Origin: Nitrosomonadales bacterium
Lineage (GTDB): Bacteria > Pseudomonadota > Gammaproteobacteria > Burkholderiales > Gallionellaceae
NCBI GenBank assembly: GCA_016234685.1
Contig: JACRAT010000043.1
Coordinates: 1 to 64,000 of the forward strand
Direction of reading: 5' to 3'
Length of the DNA stretch: 64,000 nucleotides
Below, one piece after another: positions 1 to 13,268 of this stretch. The notes under the pieces were generated by a model that made no database searches, was not told the DNA's origin, and saw nothing but the letters and a program-made list of their open reading frames with translations. The stretch's first letter is position 1; each line of letters opens with the position of its first letter. Both the position numbers and the translations under genes were made by a program.

Positions 1-101
1 ACAACCGGAAGCGGCTGCACTCGACGCTGGGCTACAAGTCGCCGATGCAGTTCTTGCATGACTGGCTCAATGCTCAACAACAGGAAAAACTGGTAGCATG
101 A
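1..101 (+). CDS. IS3-family transposase, C-terminal end (partial)
   Basis: The frame beginning at base 3 is open from the window edge to a TGA at 99-101. It encodes 32 residues containing NRKRLHSTLGYKSPMQF, the hallmark C-terminal tail of the DDE transposase OrfB of IS3-family elements, which lies just after the last catalytic Glu. The 5' part lies outside the window, so intactness cannot be judged. The transposase would cut and join the IS ends through a circular intermediate; that is family knowledge. Confidence 0.85.
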   Translation, partial: NRKRLHSTLGYKSPMQFLHDWLNAQQQEKLVA

Positions 102-140
102 AACCCGCCCCTTGGAAGACGAAATACCGGGGGAAGGTCA
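1..140 (+). mobile_element. Right end of an IS3-family insertion sequence
   Basis: The transposase stop at 101 is followed by about 40 bp ending in ACCGGGGGAAGGTCA (126-140). IS3-family termini usually begin TG and end CA, so a right inverted repeat ending at about 140 is plausible. The left end and target duplication are outside the window, so the exact boundary is inferred. The element sits 170 bp upstream of mnmG. Confidence 0.5.
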
Positions 141-309
141 CCCGAAGTCGGCTTGCATATTTGAATGCAGATCAGCTCAATACTTTTGCTCCGTGTTGCC
201 AGCAAAGCCCAATGTGTTTTGGCTGATCCAGCGGCGGCGGCTTCGGGCTGTGCTGGGTTTGGTGTATCATCGCCGCCCTTGACGAATCAGCGCTTCTAAT
301 CTCAACCCG
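141..309. other. Intergenic region between IS end and mnmG
   Basis: No gene is supported here. A possible -10 hexamer TATCAT occurs at about 264-269, but I find no convincing -35 at the right distance. The sequence just before the mnmG ATG (TCTCAACCCG) has no strong Shine-Dalgarno. Confidence 0.3.
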
Positions 310-2202
310 ATGAATTTCCCGCAACAATTCGATGTGATCGTAGTCGGCGGCGGCCATGCCGGGACGGAGGCTGCGCTGGCTTCGGCGCGCATGGGGCGGG
401 CGACGCTGCTGCTTACCCACAACATCGAGACGCTGGGGGTGATGTCGTGCAATCCGTCCATCGGCGGCATCGGCAAAGGGCATCTGGTCAAGGAGGTGGA
501 CGCGCTAGGCGGTGCGATGGCGGCGGCCACCGACGAGGGCGGTATCCAGTTTCGCATCCTGAATTCTTCCAAGGGGCCGGCGGTGCGCGCCACCCGTGCG
601 CAGGCCGACCGTGCGCTGTACCGGCAGGCGATCCGCTCCCGGCTGGAGAACCAGCCCAACCTGTGGCTGTTCCAGCAGGCGGTGGACGATCTGCTGGTGG
701 AGGACGATGCTGTGCGCGGCGTGGTCACCCAGCTCGGGCTGAAGTTCTCTGCCAAAACGGTAGTGCTCACTACTGGTACTTTCCTTTCTGGTCTGATTCA
801 TGTCGGGCAGGCTCACTATCCTGCTGGACGGATGGGCGACGTGCCGTCGATTAGTCTGGCGCACCGGCTGCGTGAGCTGAAGTTGCCGGTCGGAAGACTC
901 AAGACCGGTACGCCACCGCGCATCGACGCGCGCAGCATCGACTTTTCAGTGATGACTGAGCAGCCAGGTGATACGCCGGTGCCGGTGTTCTCGTTCCTCG
1001 GCAGCGCCGCCCAGCATCCGCGCCAACTGCCGTGCTGGATCACCGACACCAACGAGCGCACCCACGACATCATCCGGGGCGGGCTGGATCGTTCGCCGTT
1101 GTTCACCGGCGTGATCGAGGGCATCGGCCCGCGCTACTGCCCGTCCATCGAGGACAAGATCACCCGCTTTGCCGACAAGACTTCGCATCAGATATTCCTA
1201 GAGCCAGAAGGGCTTTCCACTCACGAGATCTATCCAAATGGCATCTCCACCAGCCTGCCGTTCGATGTGCAACTGGCGCTGGTGCATTCCATCAAGGGGC
1301 TGGAGAACGCGCATCTGACGCGGCCCGGCTACGCCATCGAGTATGACTATTTCGATCCACGCGGGCTGAAGTCCACGCTGGAGACCAAGGCTATCGCCGG
1401 GTTGTTCTTCGCCGGACAGATCAACGGTACCACTGGCTACGAAGAGGCGGCGGCGCAAGGATTGTTGGCTGGGGTGAATGCCGCGTTGCAGGCGCGTGAC
1501 GAGGAGGGCTGGTGTCCGCGCCGCGACGAGGCTTACCTCGGGGTGATGGTGGATGACCTGATTACGCGCGGCGCTTCCGAGCCGTATCGTATGTTCACCA
1601 GCCGCGCCGAATACCGGCTGCAACTGCGTGAGGACAACGCCGACCTGCGTCTAACTGAGATCGGACGCCGTCTGGGCGTGGTGGACGACGTACGCTGGGC
1701 GGCGTTCGAGGCCAAGCGCGAGGCCATCGCGCTGGAGCAGCAGCGGTTGAAAACGACTTGGGTGAATCCCAAAATTCTGGAAGCGGCGGAAGCTGAGCGC
1801 GTGTTGGGCAAGGCCATCGAGCGGGAGTACAACCTGTACGAGCTGCTGCGCCGCCCGGACGTGACATATACGACTTTGCTGACGCTGCCCGGTGCGGGCG
1901 AGCCGGTGAGTGATGTGGCGGTGGCGGAGCAGGTCGAGATCCAGGCCAAGTATCAGGGCTACATCGACCGTCAGCGCGAAGAGATCGCGCGCCAGCAGGG
2001 CTGCGAGGAGACGAAGCTCCCGCTGACCTTGGATTATCGCACCGTGCGTGGGCTGTCCATCGAGGTGCAGCAGAAGCTCAATCAACACAAGCCGGAGACG
2101 GTGGGGCAGGCGTCGCGTATCTCGGGGGTCACGCCGGCGGCGATCTCGCTGCTGCTGGTGCATCTGAAGCGCGGCTTTCAGGATAAGGGGGCGCAGGCAT
2201 GA
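310..2202 (+). CDS. mnmG: tRNA uridine-5-carboxymethylaminomethyl modification enzyme MnmG
   Basis: FAD-dependent partner of MnmE that installs the (carboxymethyl)aminomethyl group on U34 of several tRNAs, using methylene-THF and glycine or ammonium in the cytoplasm. The 630-residue product matches the E. coli length (629). It opens with a Rossmann dinucleotide-binding motif, [12 protein letters not shown] (about residues 11-22). It has the family signatures [12 protein letters not shown] (about 49-60), [11 protein letters not shown] (about 273-283) and [13 protein letters not shown] (about 376-388). It overlaps rsmG by 4 bp (ATGA), so the two are probably translationally coupled, and it begins the mnmG-rsmG-parA-parB block usual near the origin. 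Confidence 0.98.
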   Translation: MNFPQQFDVIVVGGGHAGTEAALASARMGRATLLLTHNIETLGVMSCNPSIGGIGKGHLVKEVDALGGAMAAATDEGGIQFRILNSSKGPAVRATRAQADRALYRQAIRSRLENQPNLWLFQQAVDDLLVEDDAVRGVVTQLGLKFSAKTVVLTTGTFLSGLIHVGQAHYPAGRMGDVPSISLAHRLRELKLPVGRLKTGTPPRIDARSIDFSVMTEQPGDTPVPVFSFLGSAAQHPRQLPCWITDTNERTHDIIRGGLDRSPLFTGVIEGIGPRYCPSIEDKITRFADKTSHQIFLEPEGLSTHEIYPNGISTSLPFDVQLALVHSIKGLENAHLTRPGYAIEYDYFDPRGLKSTLETKAIAGLFFAGQINGTTGYEEAAAQGLLAGVNAALQARDEEGWCPRRDEAYLGVMVDDLITRGASEPYRMFTSRAEYRLQLREDNADLRLTEIGRRLGVVDDVRWAAFEAKREAIALEQQRLKTTWVNPKILEAAEAERVLGKAIEREYNLYELLRRPDVTYTTLLTLPGAGEPVSDVAVAEQVEIQAKYQGYIDRQREEIARQQGCEETKLPLTLDYRTVRGLSIEVQQKLNQHKPETVGQASRISGVTPAAISLLLVHLKRGFQDKGAQA

Positions 2203-2819
2203 GGCAGGCGAATGAACTCGCGCACGGCATCGCGCAGCTTGGGCTGGACATCGCGCCGGAAGCGCAGCAAAAGCTGCTGGCCTATCTGGCGCTGCTGCAC
2301 AAGTGGAACAAGGTCTACAACCTGACCGCCATCCGCGACCCGCAGCAGATGGTCAGCCATCACCTGTTGGATAGCTTGGCAGTGCTGCCGCATCTGTGGC
2401 CGGGGCGCTGGCTGGATGTGGGCTGCGGTGCCGGTCTGCCGGGACTGGTGCTGGCGGTGGTGCGTCCTGACTGGACGTTCGCCATGCTGGATAGCAACAG
2501 CAAAAAAACCAGCTTCGTGCAGCAGGCGGCGATCGAGATGGGGTTGAAGAATGTGAGCGTGCACTGCGCGCGGGTGGAAGATTTCTCGCCAGCGCAGCCG
2601 TTCGATGGCATTATCTCGCGCGCCTTCGCGGAGGCGACGGATTTCGTGATGCTGACCCGTCATCTGCTGGCGTCCGAAGGGCGTTGGGCGGCGATGAAGG
2701 GAACGCCGGAGCAGGAGTTGCAGCGCTTGCCCGCCGATGTGCGCGTACAACAGACGATACGTTTACAAGTGCCGGGGCTAGATGCGGCACGCAGCCTAGT
2801 GATATTGAAAGCAGAGTGA
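2199..2819 (+). CDS. rsmG: 16S rRNA (guanine527-N7)-methyltransferase RsmG
   Basis: SAM-dependent methyltransferase modifying G527 in the 530 loop of 16S rRNA; loss gives low-level streptomycin resistance in other bacteria. The 206-residue protein carries motif [15 protein letters not shown] (about 72-85) and the downstream [11 protein letters not shown] region typical of the family. The ATG overlaps the mnmG stop, and the stop is one base before parA, so the genes are probably one transcript. Confidence 0.97.
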   Translation: MRQANELAHGIAQLGLDIAPEAQQKLLAYLALLHKWNKVYNLTAIRDPQQMVSHHLLDSLAVLPHLWPGRWLDVGCGAGLPGLVLAVVRPDWTFAMLDSNSKKTSFVQQAAIEMGLKNVSVHCARVEDFSPAQPFDGIISRAFAEATDFVMLTRHLLASEGRWAAMKGTPEQELQRLPADVRVQQTIRLQVPGLDAARSLVILKAE

Positions 2820-2820
2820 C

Positions 2821-3603
2821 ATGGCGAAGATATTGGCGATAGCCAACCAAAAAGGCGGGGTGGGCAAGACGACAACATCGGTGAATCTGGCGGCGAGTCT
2901 GGCTGCGCAGGATCAGCGCGTGTTGTTGGTGGATCTCGATCCGCAGGGCAACGCCACCATGGGTTGTGGTGTCGACAAGCATAAGCTGGTCGCCTCGGTC
3001 TATCACGTGCTGTTGGGGATACGCACTTTGCCAGCGGCACGGGTACGTTCCGAGGCGGGCCGCTTCGATGTGCTTCCGGCCAACCGCGATCTGGCTGGGG
3101 CGGAGATCGAGTTGGTGGATATGGAAAACCGTGAGGCGCGGCTGCGGATGCAGTTGCGTTCGGTGGTGGATGAGTACGATTTCATTCTGATCGATTGCCC
3201 GCCTACGCTGAATCTGCTGACGCTCAACGGTCTGTGCGCCGCGCGGGCGGTGATGATCCCGATGCAGTGCGAATATTATGCGCTGGAGGGGTTGAGCGAT
3301 CTGGTCAGCACCATTCGTCGGGTGCGCAGTCATCTCAATGCCGAGTTGGAGATCGCGGGGTTGTTGCGCACGATGTTCGATCCGCGCAGTACGCTGGCGC
3401 AGCAGGTGTCGGCACAATTGCAGCAGCACTTCGGTGGCAAGGTTTATCGTACGGTGATTCCGCGTAACGTGCGCTTGGCGGAGGCGCCTAGTTACGGTGT
3501 GCCGGTGCTGTTGCACGATAAAAGTTCTAAAGGTGCGCAGGCCTATCTGGCCTTGGCGACGGAGTTGCTGAATGGCGGGACGCCAGCGGCAGCGGCCCAG
3601 TAA
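2821..3603 (+). CDS. parA: Chromosome partitioning ATPase ParA (Soj)
   Basis: Deviant Walker ATPase that binds DNA non-specifically and moves ParB-parS complexes to segregate the origin region. The 260-residue sequence has the deviant Walker A KGGVGKTT (about 11-18), Walker A' LLVDLDPQGNAT and Walker B-like ILIDCPP. No N-terminal HTH is present, so it is the short chromosomal (type Ib/Soj) form. It starts one base after rsmG and lies 11 bp upstream of parB. Confidence 0.97.
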   Translation: MAKILAIANQKGGVGKTTTSVNLAASLAAQDQRVLLVDLDPQGNATMGCGVDKHKLVASVYHVLLGIRTLPAARVRSEAGRFDVLPANRDLAGAEIELVDMENREARLRMQLRSVVDEYDFILIDCPPTLNLLTLNGLCAARAVMIPMQCEYYALEGLSDLVSTIRRVRSHLNAELEIAGLLRTMFDPRSTLAQQVSAQLQQHFGGKVYRTVIPRNVRLAEAPSYGVPVLLHDKSSKGAQAYLALATELLNGGTPAAAAQ

Positions 3604-3614
3604 ACGAGGAAATC

Positions 3615-4460
3615 ATGGCAAAACCAAATAAGGGGCTGGGGCGCGGCTTGGATGCGCTGTTGTCTGGCAATGACCGGGAGCAGGCGAGCGACGAGATGCG
3701 CGAGCTGGAAGTCGAGCAACTCCGGCCCGGAAAATATCAACCACGTACGCACATGGACGAGGAGTCGCTGAACGAGTTGGCGGCTTCGATCAAGGTGCAG
3801 GGGGTGATGCAGCCCATTCTGGTGCGGGTTCTGGCTGATGGTGGTTATGAAATCATCGCGGGTGAGCGTCGTTGGCGCGCGGCGCAACTGGCGGGACTGG
3901 CGCGAGTGCCGGTTCTGGTGCGCAAAGTGGCGGACAATGCGGCGCTGGCGATGGCGCTGATCGAAAACATCCAGCGTGAGAATCTGAATCCGCTGGAAGA
4001 GGCGATCGGCATTCAGCGCTTGGTGGATGAATTCGATCTGACGCACCAAGAGGCGGCCGATGCGGTCGGCCGGTCGCGTAGTGCAGCCAGTAATTTGCTG
4101 CGCTTGCTCAATCTCCATCAGCCGGTGCAGGTCATGCTGATGGAGGGCAAGCTGGATATGGGTCATGCGCGTGCGCTGCTGGCATTGGATGGGGCTCAGC
4201 AGATTATAGCGGCGAATCGTATTGCGGCAGAGCAGCTCTCTGTGAGAGAGACCGAAAGGCTGGTGCATAGCCTGCAAAATCCAGCGACCAAATCGACGAA
4301 GCAAGAGCCGGATGCTGACATCCTGCGTTTGCAGCAAGAGCTCTCGGAGAGTATCGGCGCAAAGGTGCTAATCAAGCACTCTGGCACCAAAGGCGGGCGG
4401 GTGGAGGTTTACTATAGTTCATTGGAAGAGTTGGATGGCTTCCTTAACCGGTGGAAATAG
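3615..4460 (+). CDS. parB: Chromosome partitioning protein ParB (Spo0J)
   Basis: CTP-dependent DNA clamp that loads at parS and is moved by ParA. The 281 residues begin with [10 protein letters not shown], followed by the Box I/II region QPRTHM and the [12 protein letters not shown]/parS-loading motif (about 85-93). An HTH follows ([19 protein letters not shown]), then a C-terminal dimerisation domain. The RBS AACGAGGAAATC precedes the ATG. I did not notice a canonical parS in the window, though a careful scan would be needed. Confidence 0.97.
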   Translation: MAKPNKGLGRGLDALLSGNDREQASDEMRELEVEQLRPGKYQPRTHMDEESLNELAASIKVQGVMQPILVRVLADGGYEIIAGERRWRAAQLAGLARVPVLVRKVADNAALAMALIENIQRENLNPLEEAIGIQRLVDEFDLTHQEAADAVGRSRSAASNLLRLLNLHQPVQVMLMEGKLDMGHARALLALDGAQQIIAANRIAAEQLSVRETERLVHSLQNPATKSTKQEPDADILRLQQELSESIGAKVLIKHSGTKGGRVEVYYSSLEELDGFLNRWK

Positions 4461-4496
4461 TGGGGATTTGTATGTGGGCGTGAGGCTGGAGATTGG

Positions 4497-4525
4497 TTGA
4501 CCTTGCTGCTGGGCTACCGTATACT
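4497..4525 (+). promoter_or_regulatory. Sigma70 promoter of the atp operon
   Basis: TTGACC (4497-4502), a 17-bp spacer, then TATACT (4520-4525): close to consensus on both hexamers with ideal spacing. It lies about 60 bp upstream of the first atp-operon ORF and downstream of parB. Confidence 0.8.
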
Positions 4526-4586
4526 CCGCCCCGCTTAAAGTACAGAGGCGCTCGCTAGGCTGCCAACTGAGGCGGAACGGGCGAGG

Positions 4587-4801
4587 ATGCAGAAGAATCA
4601 AGATCGATCAAAGCAAGCCAAGCCGTTGTTGATCGGCGTTGGCACCATGTTGACATCAATGGGTGTTGCCGGTTTTTTGCTGGGGTATGCGGCAGATTGG
4701 TGGCTGGGTACGTCGCCATGGTTCTTGTTGGGATTGGGTGTGCTTGGGTTCGTCGGAGGCCTGCTTAAGGTCTACAGGTTGTTGACTCATCCGGGAATGT
4801 T

Positions 4802-4805
<4 letters not shown>
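4587..4805 (+). CDS. Small AtpZ/AtpI-family membrane protein of the ATP synthase operon
   Basis: A 72-residue protein with two predicted transmembrane helices (about 14-33 and 41-60) around a short WWLGTSP turn. Proteins of this AtpZ/AtpI type precede atpI and are thought to help assemble the c-ring or supply Mg2+/Ca2+. Its position as first gene after the promoter fits. The stop overlaps the next start (TTGA). The GAGG lies directly against the ATG, unusually close, so the start is less certain than the frame. Confidence 0.75.
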
Positions 4806-6047
<1,242 letters not shown>

Positions 6048-6071
6048 TTTTGAATCAACCTTTGCTTTTAA

Positions 6072-6389
<318 letters not shown>

Positions 6390-6449
6390 TTAGCCGGGCG
6401 TAAAAGGAAAACCTGCGTGGTTAACCAATAAGCCTGAAAGGGAGAGACA

Positions 6450-6920
6450 GTGAATATTACCGTAACACTATTCGCCCAAGTCTTCGCCTTCGTCCTGTTG
6501 ATCTGGTTTGTCAATAAGGTACTCTGGGGTCCGTTGTCAGCGATGATGGCGGCTCGTCAGAAGCGAATCGCGGATGGCTTGGCAGAGGCAGAGCGTGGCA
6601 AGCACGAGTTGGAATTGGCGACGAAGCGCGCGGCAGAAATCCTGCGTGAGGCCAAGGACAAGGCGACTGAGATCATTGCTCAGGGTGAGAAGCGTGGCAG
6701 CGAACTGGTTGAAGAAGCCAAGACGCAAGCTAAAGTGGAGGCTGATCGTATCGTTGCCGGTGCAAAGGCGGATGTGGAACAAGAAGTGTTCCGCGCACGT
6801 GAGCAGTTGCGCAACGAGGTGTCGGCGATCGCTCTGGCCGGTGCGGCAAAGATTCTGGGTCGGGAAATTGATGCTAAAGCGCATAATGACCTGCTGGAAA
6901 AACTCGTCGCGGAAATCTGA
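6450..6920 (+). CDS. atpF: ATP synthase Fo subunit b
   Basis: Peripheral stalk subunit: one N-terminal membrane helix (about 5-25) followed by a long charged coiled-coil helix to residue 156, the usual length. The start is GTG, preceded by AAGGGAGAG. It lies between atpE and atpH in the standard order. Confidence 0.96.
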   Translation: MNITVTLFAQVFAFVLLIWFVNKVLWGPLSAMMAARQKRIADGLAEAERGKHELELATKRAAEILREAKDKATEIIAQGEKRGSELVEEAKTQAKVEADRIVAGAKADVEQEVFRAREQLRNEVSAIALAGAAKILGREIDAKAHNDLLEKLVAEI

Positions 6921-6923
6921 GCC

Positions 6924-7457
6924 ATGTCCGATTCCATAACCATTGCCCGTCCTTATGCGAAAGCAGCATTTGATCATGCCAAACAGGCGGGTCAGCTGAA
7001 GGTCTGGTCTGAATTGTTAGCTGCGGCTGCGGCTGCGGTGAGCGATGAGCAAGTCGCTGCGTTGGTAAGTAGCCCGCGCGTACATGCTGATCAGCTTTTG
7101 AGTTTGATCAATGCTTTGAGTGGCGTGGCTGCTGGCAAGACTGGCGAAAACTTCATCCATTTGTTGGCAGATGGTCATCGACTGAGTGTGTTGCCTGAAA
7201 TTGCCGACCAGTTCGAGCAGTTGCGTGCCGAGGAAGAGATGTCTGTGGATGTGACGGTTAGTTCGGCTTTCGAGCTGGCTGCTGATCAAAAGCAGAAGAT
7301 TACTGCTGCGATGAAAGCTCGCTATGGCCGTGAAGTTAAGCTGCACGCGGTTGTGGATGCTGCATTGCTAGGTGGTGTGGTGATCCGCGCCGGCGACAAA
7401 GTGATTGATGGCTCCGCACGTGCTCGCTTGGCTGAAATGACCAGCGCGCTGGCCTGA
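6924..7457 (+). CDS. atpH: ATP synthase F1 subunit delta
   Basis: Connects the b-stalk to the top of the alpha3beta3 hexamer. 177 residues with the family start ITIARPYAKAAFDHA and the C-terminal signature LGGVVIRAGDKVIDGSARARL. It begins 3 bp after atpF, and the coupling fits the fixed subunit stoichiometry. Confidence 0.96.
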   Translation: MSDSITIARPYAKAAFDHAKQAGQLKVWSELLAAAAAAVSDEQVAALVSSPRVHADQLLSLINALSGVAAGKTGENFIHLLADGHRLSVLPEIADQFEQLRAEEEMSVDVTVSSAFELAADQKQKITAAMKARYGREVKLHAVVDAALLGGVVIRAGDKVIDGSARARLAEMTSALA

Positions 7458-7487
7458 TGACAGAATTATCGAGATAAGGAAAATCAG

Positions 7488-9029
7488 ATGAAGCTCAACC
7501 CTTCTGAAATTAGTAGCTTGATTCGCAGCCGCATCGAGAACTTCGAGGCGCTGACCCAAGCCCGCACCGAAGGCACGGTAGTTTCCGTGACCGACGGTAT
7601 CGTTCGTGTACACGGTCTGTCTGACGTGATGCAGGGCGAAATGTTGGAATTCCCCGGCAACACCTACGGTCTGGCGCTCAACTTGGAGCGTGACTCCGTG
7701 GGTGCTGTTGTGCTGGGCGAGTACGAGCACATCACCGAAGGCAATACCGTTAAGTGCACCGGCAGAATTCTGGAAGTTCCAGTTGGTCCAGAGTTGCGTG
7801 GTCGCGTAGTGAACGCCTTGGGTCAGCCGATCGACGGCAAGGGCCCGATCAACGCCAAGATGACCGACAAGATCGAAAAGGTCGCGCCCGGTGTGATCGC
7901 ACGTAAGTCTGTCGACCAGCCCGTGCAAACCGGTTTGAAGTCGATCGACTCGATGGTTCCGGTTGGTCGCGGTCAGCGCGAGTTGATCATTGGCGACCGT
8001 CAGACAGGTAAGACTGCGGTTGCCATCGACACCATCATCAACCAGAAGGGTCAGAACATGACCTGTATCTACGTGGCTATCGGTCAGAAGGCATCGACCA
8101 TCGCCAACGTGGTGCGTAAGCTGGAAGAGCATGGCGCGTTGGAATACACCATCGTGGTTGCAGCTACCGCTTCTGACTCCGCTGCGATGCAGTTCTTGGC
8201 TCCATATGCTGGTTGTACCATGGGCGAGTACTTCCGCGATCGCGGCGAAGATGCGCTGATCGTTTATGACGACTTGACCAAGCAAGCTTGGGCATACCGT
8301 CAGATCTCCCTGCTGCTGCGCCGTCCACCCGGTCGCGAAGCTTATCCGGGCGATGTGTTCTACATCCACTCCCGTTTGTTGGAGCGCGCAGCTCGCGTGA
8401 ATGCCGACTACGTGGAAGCCTTCACCAAGGGTGAGGTCAAGGGTAAGACTGGCTCGCTGACTGCATTGCCTATCATCGAAACTGCTGCTGGCGACGTTTC
8501 CGCATTCGTTCCGACCAACGTGATCTCGATTACCGACGGTCAGATCTTCTTGGAAACCGATCTGTTCAACGCGGGCGTCCGTCCTGCGATTAACGCCGGT
8601 ATCTCGGTGTCTCGCGTGGGTGGTGCGGCTCAGACCAAGGTCATCAAGAAACTGGGTGGCGGTGTGCGTCTGGCACTGGCCCAGTATCGTGAACTGGCTG
8701 CCTTCGCGCAGTTCGCTTCCGATTTGGACGAAGCGACACGTAAGCAGTTGGAGCGCGGTCGTTTGGTGACTGAGCTGATGAAGCAATTGCAATACGCACC
8801 GCTGTCTATCTCCGACATGGCTGTGACCTTGTTCGCAGTGAACAAGGGCTACTTCGATGATGTGGATGTTAAGAAGGCTTTGGCATTTGAAGCCGCTGTA
8901 CATTCCTTCCTGAAGTCCAAGCACAAGGGCATTCTTGATCTGATCGACAGCTCTAAGGATCTGTCGGGCGATAACGAGAAGGCATTGGCTGCCGCTATCG
9001 AAGAGTTCAAGTCGACGGGCGTTTACTAA
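7488..9029 (+). CDS. atpA: ATP synthase F1 subunit alpha
   Basis: Non-catalytic nucleotide-binding subunit. 513 residues, the usual length. Walker A is [11 protein letters not shown] (about 169-179), and the arginine-finger region [10 protein letters not shown] follows at about 370. RBS ATAAGGAAAATC. The frame is open throughout with no insertions. Confidence 0.98.
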   Translation: MKLNPSEISSLIRSRIENFEALTQARTEGTVVSVTDGIVRVHGLSDVMQGEMLEFPGNTYGLALNLERDSVGAVVLGEYEHITEGNTVKCTGRILEVPVGPELRGRVVNALGQPIDGKGPINAKMTDKIEKVAPGVIARKSVDQPVQTGLKSIDSMVPVGRGQRELIIGDRQTGKTAVAIDTIINQKGQNMTCIYVAIGQKASTIANVVRKLEEHGALEYTIVVAATASDSAAMQFLAPYAGCTMGEYFRDRGEDALIVYDDLTKQAWAYRQISLLLRRPPGREAYPGDVFYIHSRLLERAARVNADYVEAFTKGEVKGKTGSLTALPIIETAAGDVSAFVPTNVISITDGQIFLETDLFNAGVRPAINAGISVSRVGGAAQTKVIKKLGGGVRLALAQYRELAAFAQFASDLDEATRKQLERGRLVTELMKQLQYAPLSISDMAVTLFAVNKGYFDDVDVKKALAFEAAVHSFLKSKHKGILDLIDSSKDLSGDNEKALAAAIEEFKSTGVY

Positions 9030-9042
9030 GCTGGAGTGAGCT

Positions 9043-9906
9043 ATGGCAGGCAGTAAGGAAATACGCGCAAAGATCAAGAGCGTTGAGAATACGCGCAAGA
9101 TCACGCGCGCCATGGAAATGGTGGCCGCATCTAAGATGCGCAAAGCGCAAGAACGTATGCGTGCCGCCCGCCCCTATGCCGAAAAGATTCGTCAGGTTGC
9201 AGCTCACTTGGCACGCGCTAATCCGGAATACAAACATCCATTCTTGGTTAAGCGCGAGAGCCAAAAGTCAGTTGGTATCATCACCATCACTTCCGACAAA
9301 GGTCTGTGTGGTGGTCTGAATACCAATCTGCTGCGTATCGTGACCGCCCGTATGAAAACTTGGGAAGGCGAAGGCAGGCGTATCTATGCGACACCTATCG
9401 GCAACAAGGGTTTCGGGTTCATGTCGCGCATCGGTGTCAACATCAAATCCCACTTGGTGGGTTTGGGCGACACGCCGCACGTTGAGCAGTTGATCGGTGC
9501 GGTCAAGGTGATGCTGGATGCGTACGTGGCTGGCGAGATCGATGCGGTTTATCTGAGCTACAACCACTTCGTCAACACGATGAAGCAGGAGCCGACGGTC
9601 GAGCAGATCCTGCCGTTGTCCGGTGAGCAGCTTGGTACTGCTGAGGGCGTATGGGACTACCTGTACGAGCCGGAGGCCAAGGTGGTGGTGGATCAGTTGC
9701 TGGTGCGTTATATCGAATCGCTGGTTTATTCTGCGGTGACCGAGAACATGGCATCTGAGCAAAGCGCACGTATGGTGGCCATGAAGGCTGCCTCTGATAA
9801 TGCGAAGAGCGTTATCGGTGAGCTCAAGCTGGTTTACAACAAGGCGCGTCAGGCGGCAATTACCAAGGAAATTTCCGAGATCGTAGGCGGCGCAGCGGCG
9901 GTTTAA
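9043..9906 (+). CDS. atpG: ATP synthase F1 subunit gamma
   Basis: Central rotor shaft. 287 residues, with the N-terminal helix [17 protein letters not shown] and the C-terminal helix [18 protein letters not shown] that together form the coiled coil. It lies 13 bp after atpA, in standard order. Confidence 0.97.
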   Translation: MAGSKEIRAKIKSVENTRKITRAMEMVAASKMRKAQERMRAARPYAEKIRQVAAHLARANPEYKHPFLVKRESQKSVGIITITSDKGLCGGLNTNLLRIVTARMKTWEGEGRRIYATPIGNKGFGFMSRIGVNIKSHLVGLGDTPHVEQLIGAVKVMLDAYVAGEIDAVYLSYNHFVNTMKQEPTVEQILPLSGEQLGTAEGVWDYLYEPEAKVVVDQLLVRYIESLVYSAVTENMASEQSARMVAMKAASDNAKSVIGELKLVYNKARQAAITKEISEIVGGAAAV

Positions 9907-11355
<1,449 letters not shown>

Positions 11356-11367
11356 TTAGGAGCCGTT

Positions 11368-11796
11368 ATGGCAATGACGATACATGTGGATGTAGTCAGC
11401 GCGGAAGAGGCCATCTTCTCCGGCAAGGCGGAGATGGTCGTGGTTCCGGGCAGCGAGGGCGAATTGGGTATCTTTCCACGTCACGCTCCGTTGCTGACTC
11501 GCATCAAGCCGGGTTCGGTTCGAATCAAACTGCCGGAGCAGGAGAAAGAAGAGTTGATCTATGTCTCTGGCGGTATGCTGGAAATCCAGCCTGGCGTAAT
11601 CACCATCCTGTCGGATACCGCGATTCGCGGTGCCGATCTGGATGAAAGCCGAGCTCTGGAAGCCAAGCAAGCTGCTGAAGAGGCGATGAAGAATCGAACT
11701 TCTGACATCGACTACGCTGCCGCTCAGGCCGAATTGGCTGAAGCGATTGCGCAGTTGAAGGCGATACAAAGCATCCGCAAGAGCATCCGTCACTAA
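11368..11796 (+). CDS. atpC: ATP synthase F1 subunit epsilon
   Basis: 142 residues with an N-terminal beta-sandwich ([16 protein letters not shown]) and a C-terminal two-helix region ([14 protein letters not shown]...AIAQLKAI) that can extend to inhibit ATP hydrolysis. AGGAG precedes the ATG. It is the last gene of the operon, followed by an intrinsic terminator. Confidence 0.96.
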   Translation: MAMTIHVDVVSAEEAIFSGKAEMVVVPGSEGELGIFPRHAPLLTRIKPGSVRIKLPEQEKEELIYVSGGMLEIQPGVITILSDTAIRGADLDESRALEAKQAAEEAMKNRTSDIDYAAAQAELAEAIAQLKAIQSIRKSIRH

Positions 11797-11812
11797 TCCT
11801 GTGACTACAGCA

Positions 11813-11838
11813 AAAAAGGCAGCCTAGGCTGCCTTTTT
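11813..11838 (+). terminator. Intrinsic terminator of the atp operon
   Basis: A perfect 12-bp inverted repeat AAAAAGGCAGCC / GGCTGCCTTTTT with a 2-nt centre, followed by GTTTTTTG. It begins 16 bp after the atpC stop. Confidence 0.9.
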
Positions 11839-11903
11839 GTTTTTTGCTTGAATTAGGCTGGGGGCGTACTGAGCTATACTCTCGCCGAATTCGAAAGGCC
11901 GAT

Positions 11904-13265
11904 ATGAACTCACTGAACGTCATTGTCCTTGCTGCCGGTAAAGGCACGCGTATGCATTCTGACCGTCCCAAAGTATTGCACAAACTCGCAGGGCGAGCGC
12001 TGTTGCAGCATGTGCTTGAGACGACCTCCCAATTACAGCCGAGCAAAGTCTGCGTGGTGTACGGGCATGGTGGCGAGGCTGTGCCTGAGGCGATGGCGGA
12101 GTTTGATGCCACCTTTGTGTTGCAGATGCCGCAATTGGGGACGGGCCATGCCGTTCAGCAGGCGCTTCCCGAGTTGACGGGCGACACCACCTCGCTGGTG
12201 CTATACGGTGATGTGCCGCTGATTCAGGCAGCCACGCTGCTTCCCATGCTGACCGCGTCTCATGCGTTGTCCTTGCTGACCTTGCATCTGGAGTATCCCG
12301 CCGGCTACGGGCGCATCGTGCGCGATGCCGCAGGCAAAGTGACGAGCATCGTCGAGGAGAAGGACGCCACGCCCGAGCAACGCGCTATCAAGGAAGTGAA
12401 CACCGGCATCCTCTCCGCACCAACCCGGCTGCTACGCCACTGGCTGGCTGAATTGAAGAACGACAACGCGCAGGGCGAATACTATCTGACCGACATCGTG
12501 GCGATGGCGGTGGCGCAGGGCGTGGAAGTCCGCACGGTCCATCCGAAACATTCGTGGGAGGTGCTGGGAGTGAACAGCAAGCAGCAGCTCGCCGAGCTGG
12601 AGCGGTTATGGCAGCGCGAACAGGTGCACCATCTGCTGGCGCAGGGCGTGACGCTGGCCGACCCAGCGCGGCTGGACGTGCGCGGCAAGCTGACCTGCGG
12701 ACGCGACGTCGAGATCGACGTCGGCTGCATCTTCGAGGGCGAAGTGACGCTGGGCGACCGGGTGCATGTCGGCGCCTACACGTTGATCCGCGCAGCCAGC
12801 ATCGCCGCCGATACCCACGTCGCGCCGTTCAGCCTGATCGACCAAGCCGAGGTCGGCAGCAACTGCTTCATCGGCCCCTACGCCCGGCTGCGTCCCGGCA
12901 GCAAGCTGCATGACGGCGTGCACATCGGCAACTTCGTCGAGATCAAAAACAGCGAGATCGCCGCGAACAGCAAGGCCAACCACCTGAGCTACATCGGCGA
13001 TAGCACGGTGGGCAGCCGGGTCAACATCGGCGCGGGCACCATCACCTGCAACTACGACGGCGCGAACAAGCACCGCACCGTAATCGGCGACGATGCTTTC
13101 ATCGGCTCCGACACCCAACTGGTCGCGCCGGTCACGGTCGGGCGTGGCGCCACCATAGGCGCAGGCTCCACCATCACGCGCGACACGCCGGACGGCGAAT
13201 TGACCCTGTCGCGCAGCAAGCAGACAACTATCACGGGCTGGAAGCGCCCGCAAAAGGGAAAGTAG
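11904..13265 (+). CDS. glmU: Bifunctional UDP-GlcNAc pyrophosphorylase / glucosamine-1-phosphate acetyltransferase
   Basis: Makes UDP-GlcNAc for peptidoglycan and lipid A. The N-terminal uridyltransferase domain has [20 protein letters not shown] (about 9-28). The C-terminal left-handed beta-helix acetyltransferase shows hexapeptide repeats and [19 protein letters not shown] and [10 protein letters not shown]. The ATG at 11904 is chosen over an upstream frame extension because GAAAGG precedes it and the protein is then 453 residues. A -10-like TATACT lies at 11875-11880. It stands 3 bp before glmS, the next-needed enzyme of the same pathway. Confidence 0.97.
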   Translation: MNSLNVIVLAAGKGTRMHSDRPKVLHKLAGRALLQHVLETTSQLQPSKVCVVYGHGGEAVPEAMAEFDATFVLQMPQLGTGHAVQQALPELTGDTTSLVLYGDVPLIQAATLLPMLTASHALSLLTLHLEYPAGYGRIVRDAAGKVTSIVEEKDATPEQRAIKEVNTGILSAPTRLLRHWLAELKNDNAQGEYYLTDIVAMAVAQGVEVRTVHPKHSWEVLGVNSKQQLAELERLWQREQVHHLLAQGVTLADPARLDVRGKLTCGRDVEIDVGCIFEGEVTLGDRVHVGAYTLIRAASIAADTHVAPFSLIDQAEVGSNCFIGPYARLRPGSKLHDGVHIGNFVEIKNSEIAANSKANHLSYIGDSTVGSRVNIGAGTITCNYDGANKHRTVIGDDAFIGSDTQLVAPVTVGRGATIGAGSTITRDTPDGELTLSRSKQTTITGWKRPQKGK

Positions 13266-13268
13266 AGT

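Noticed and set aside
2821-4460. parS site near parAB
   Set aside because: I did not see a TGTTTCACGTGAAACA-like sequence while reading; a computed scan is needed, so none is reported.
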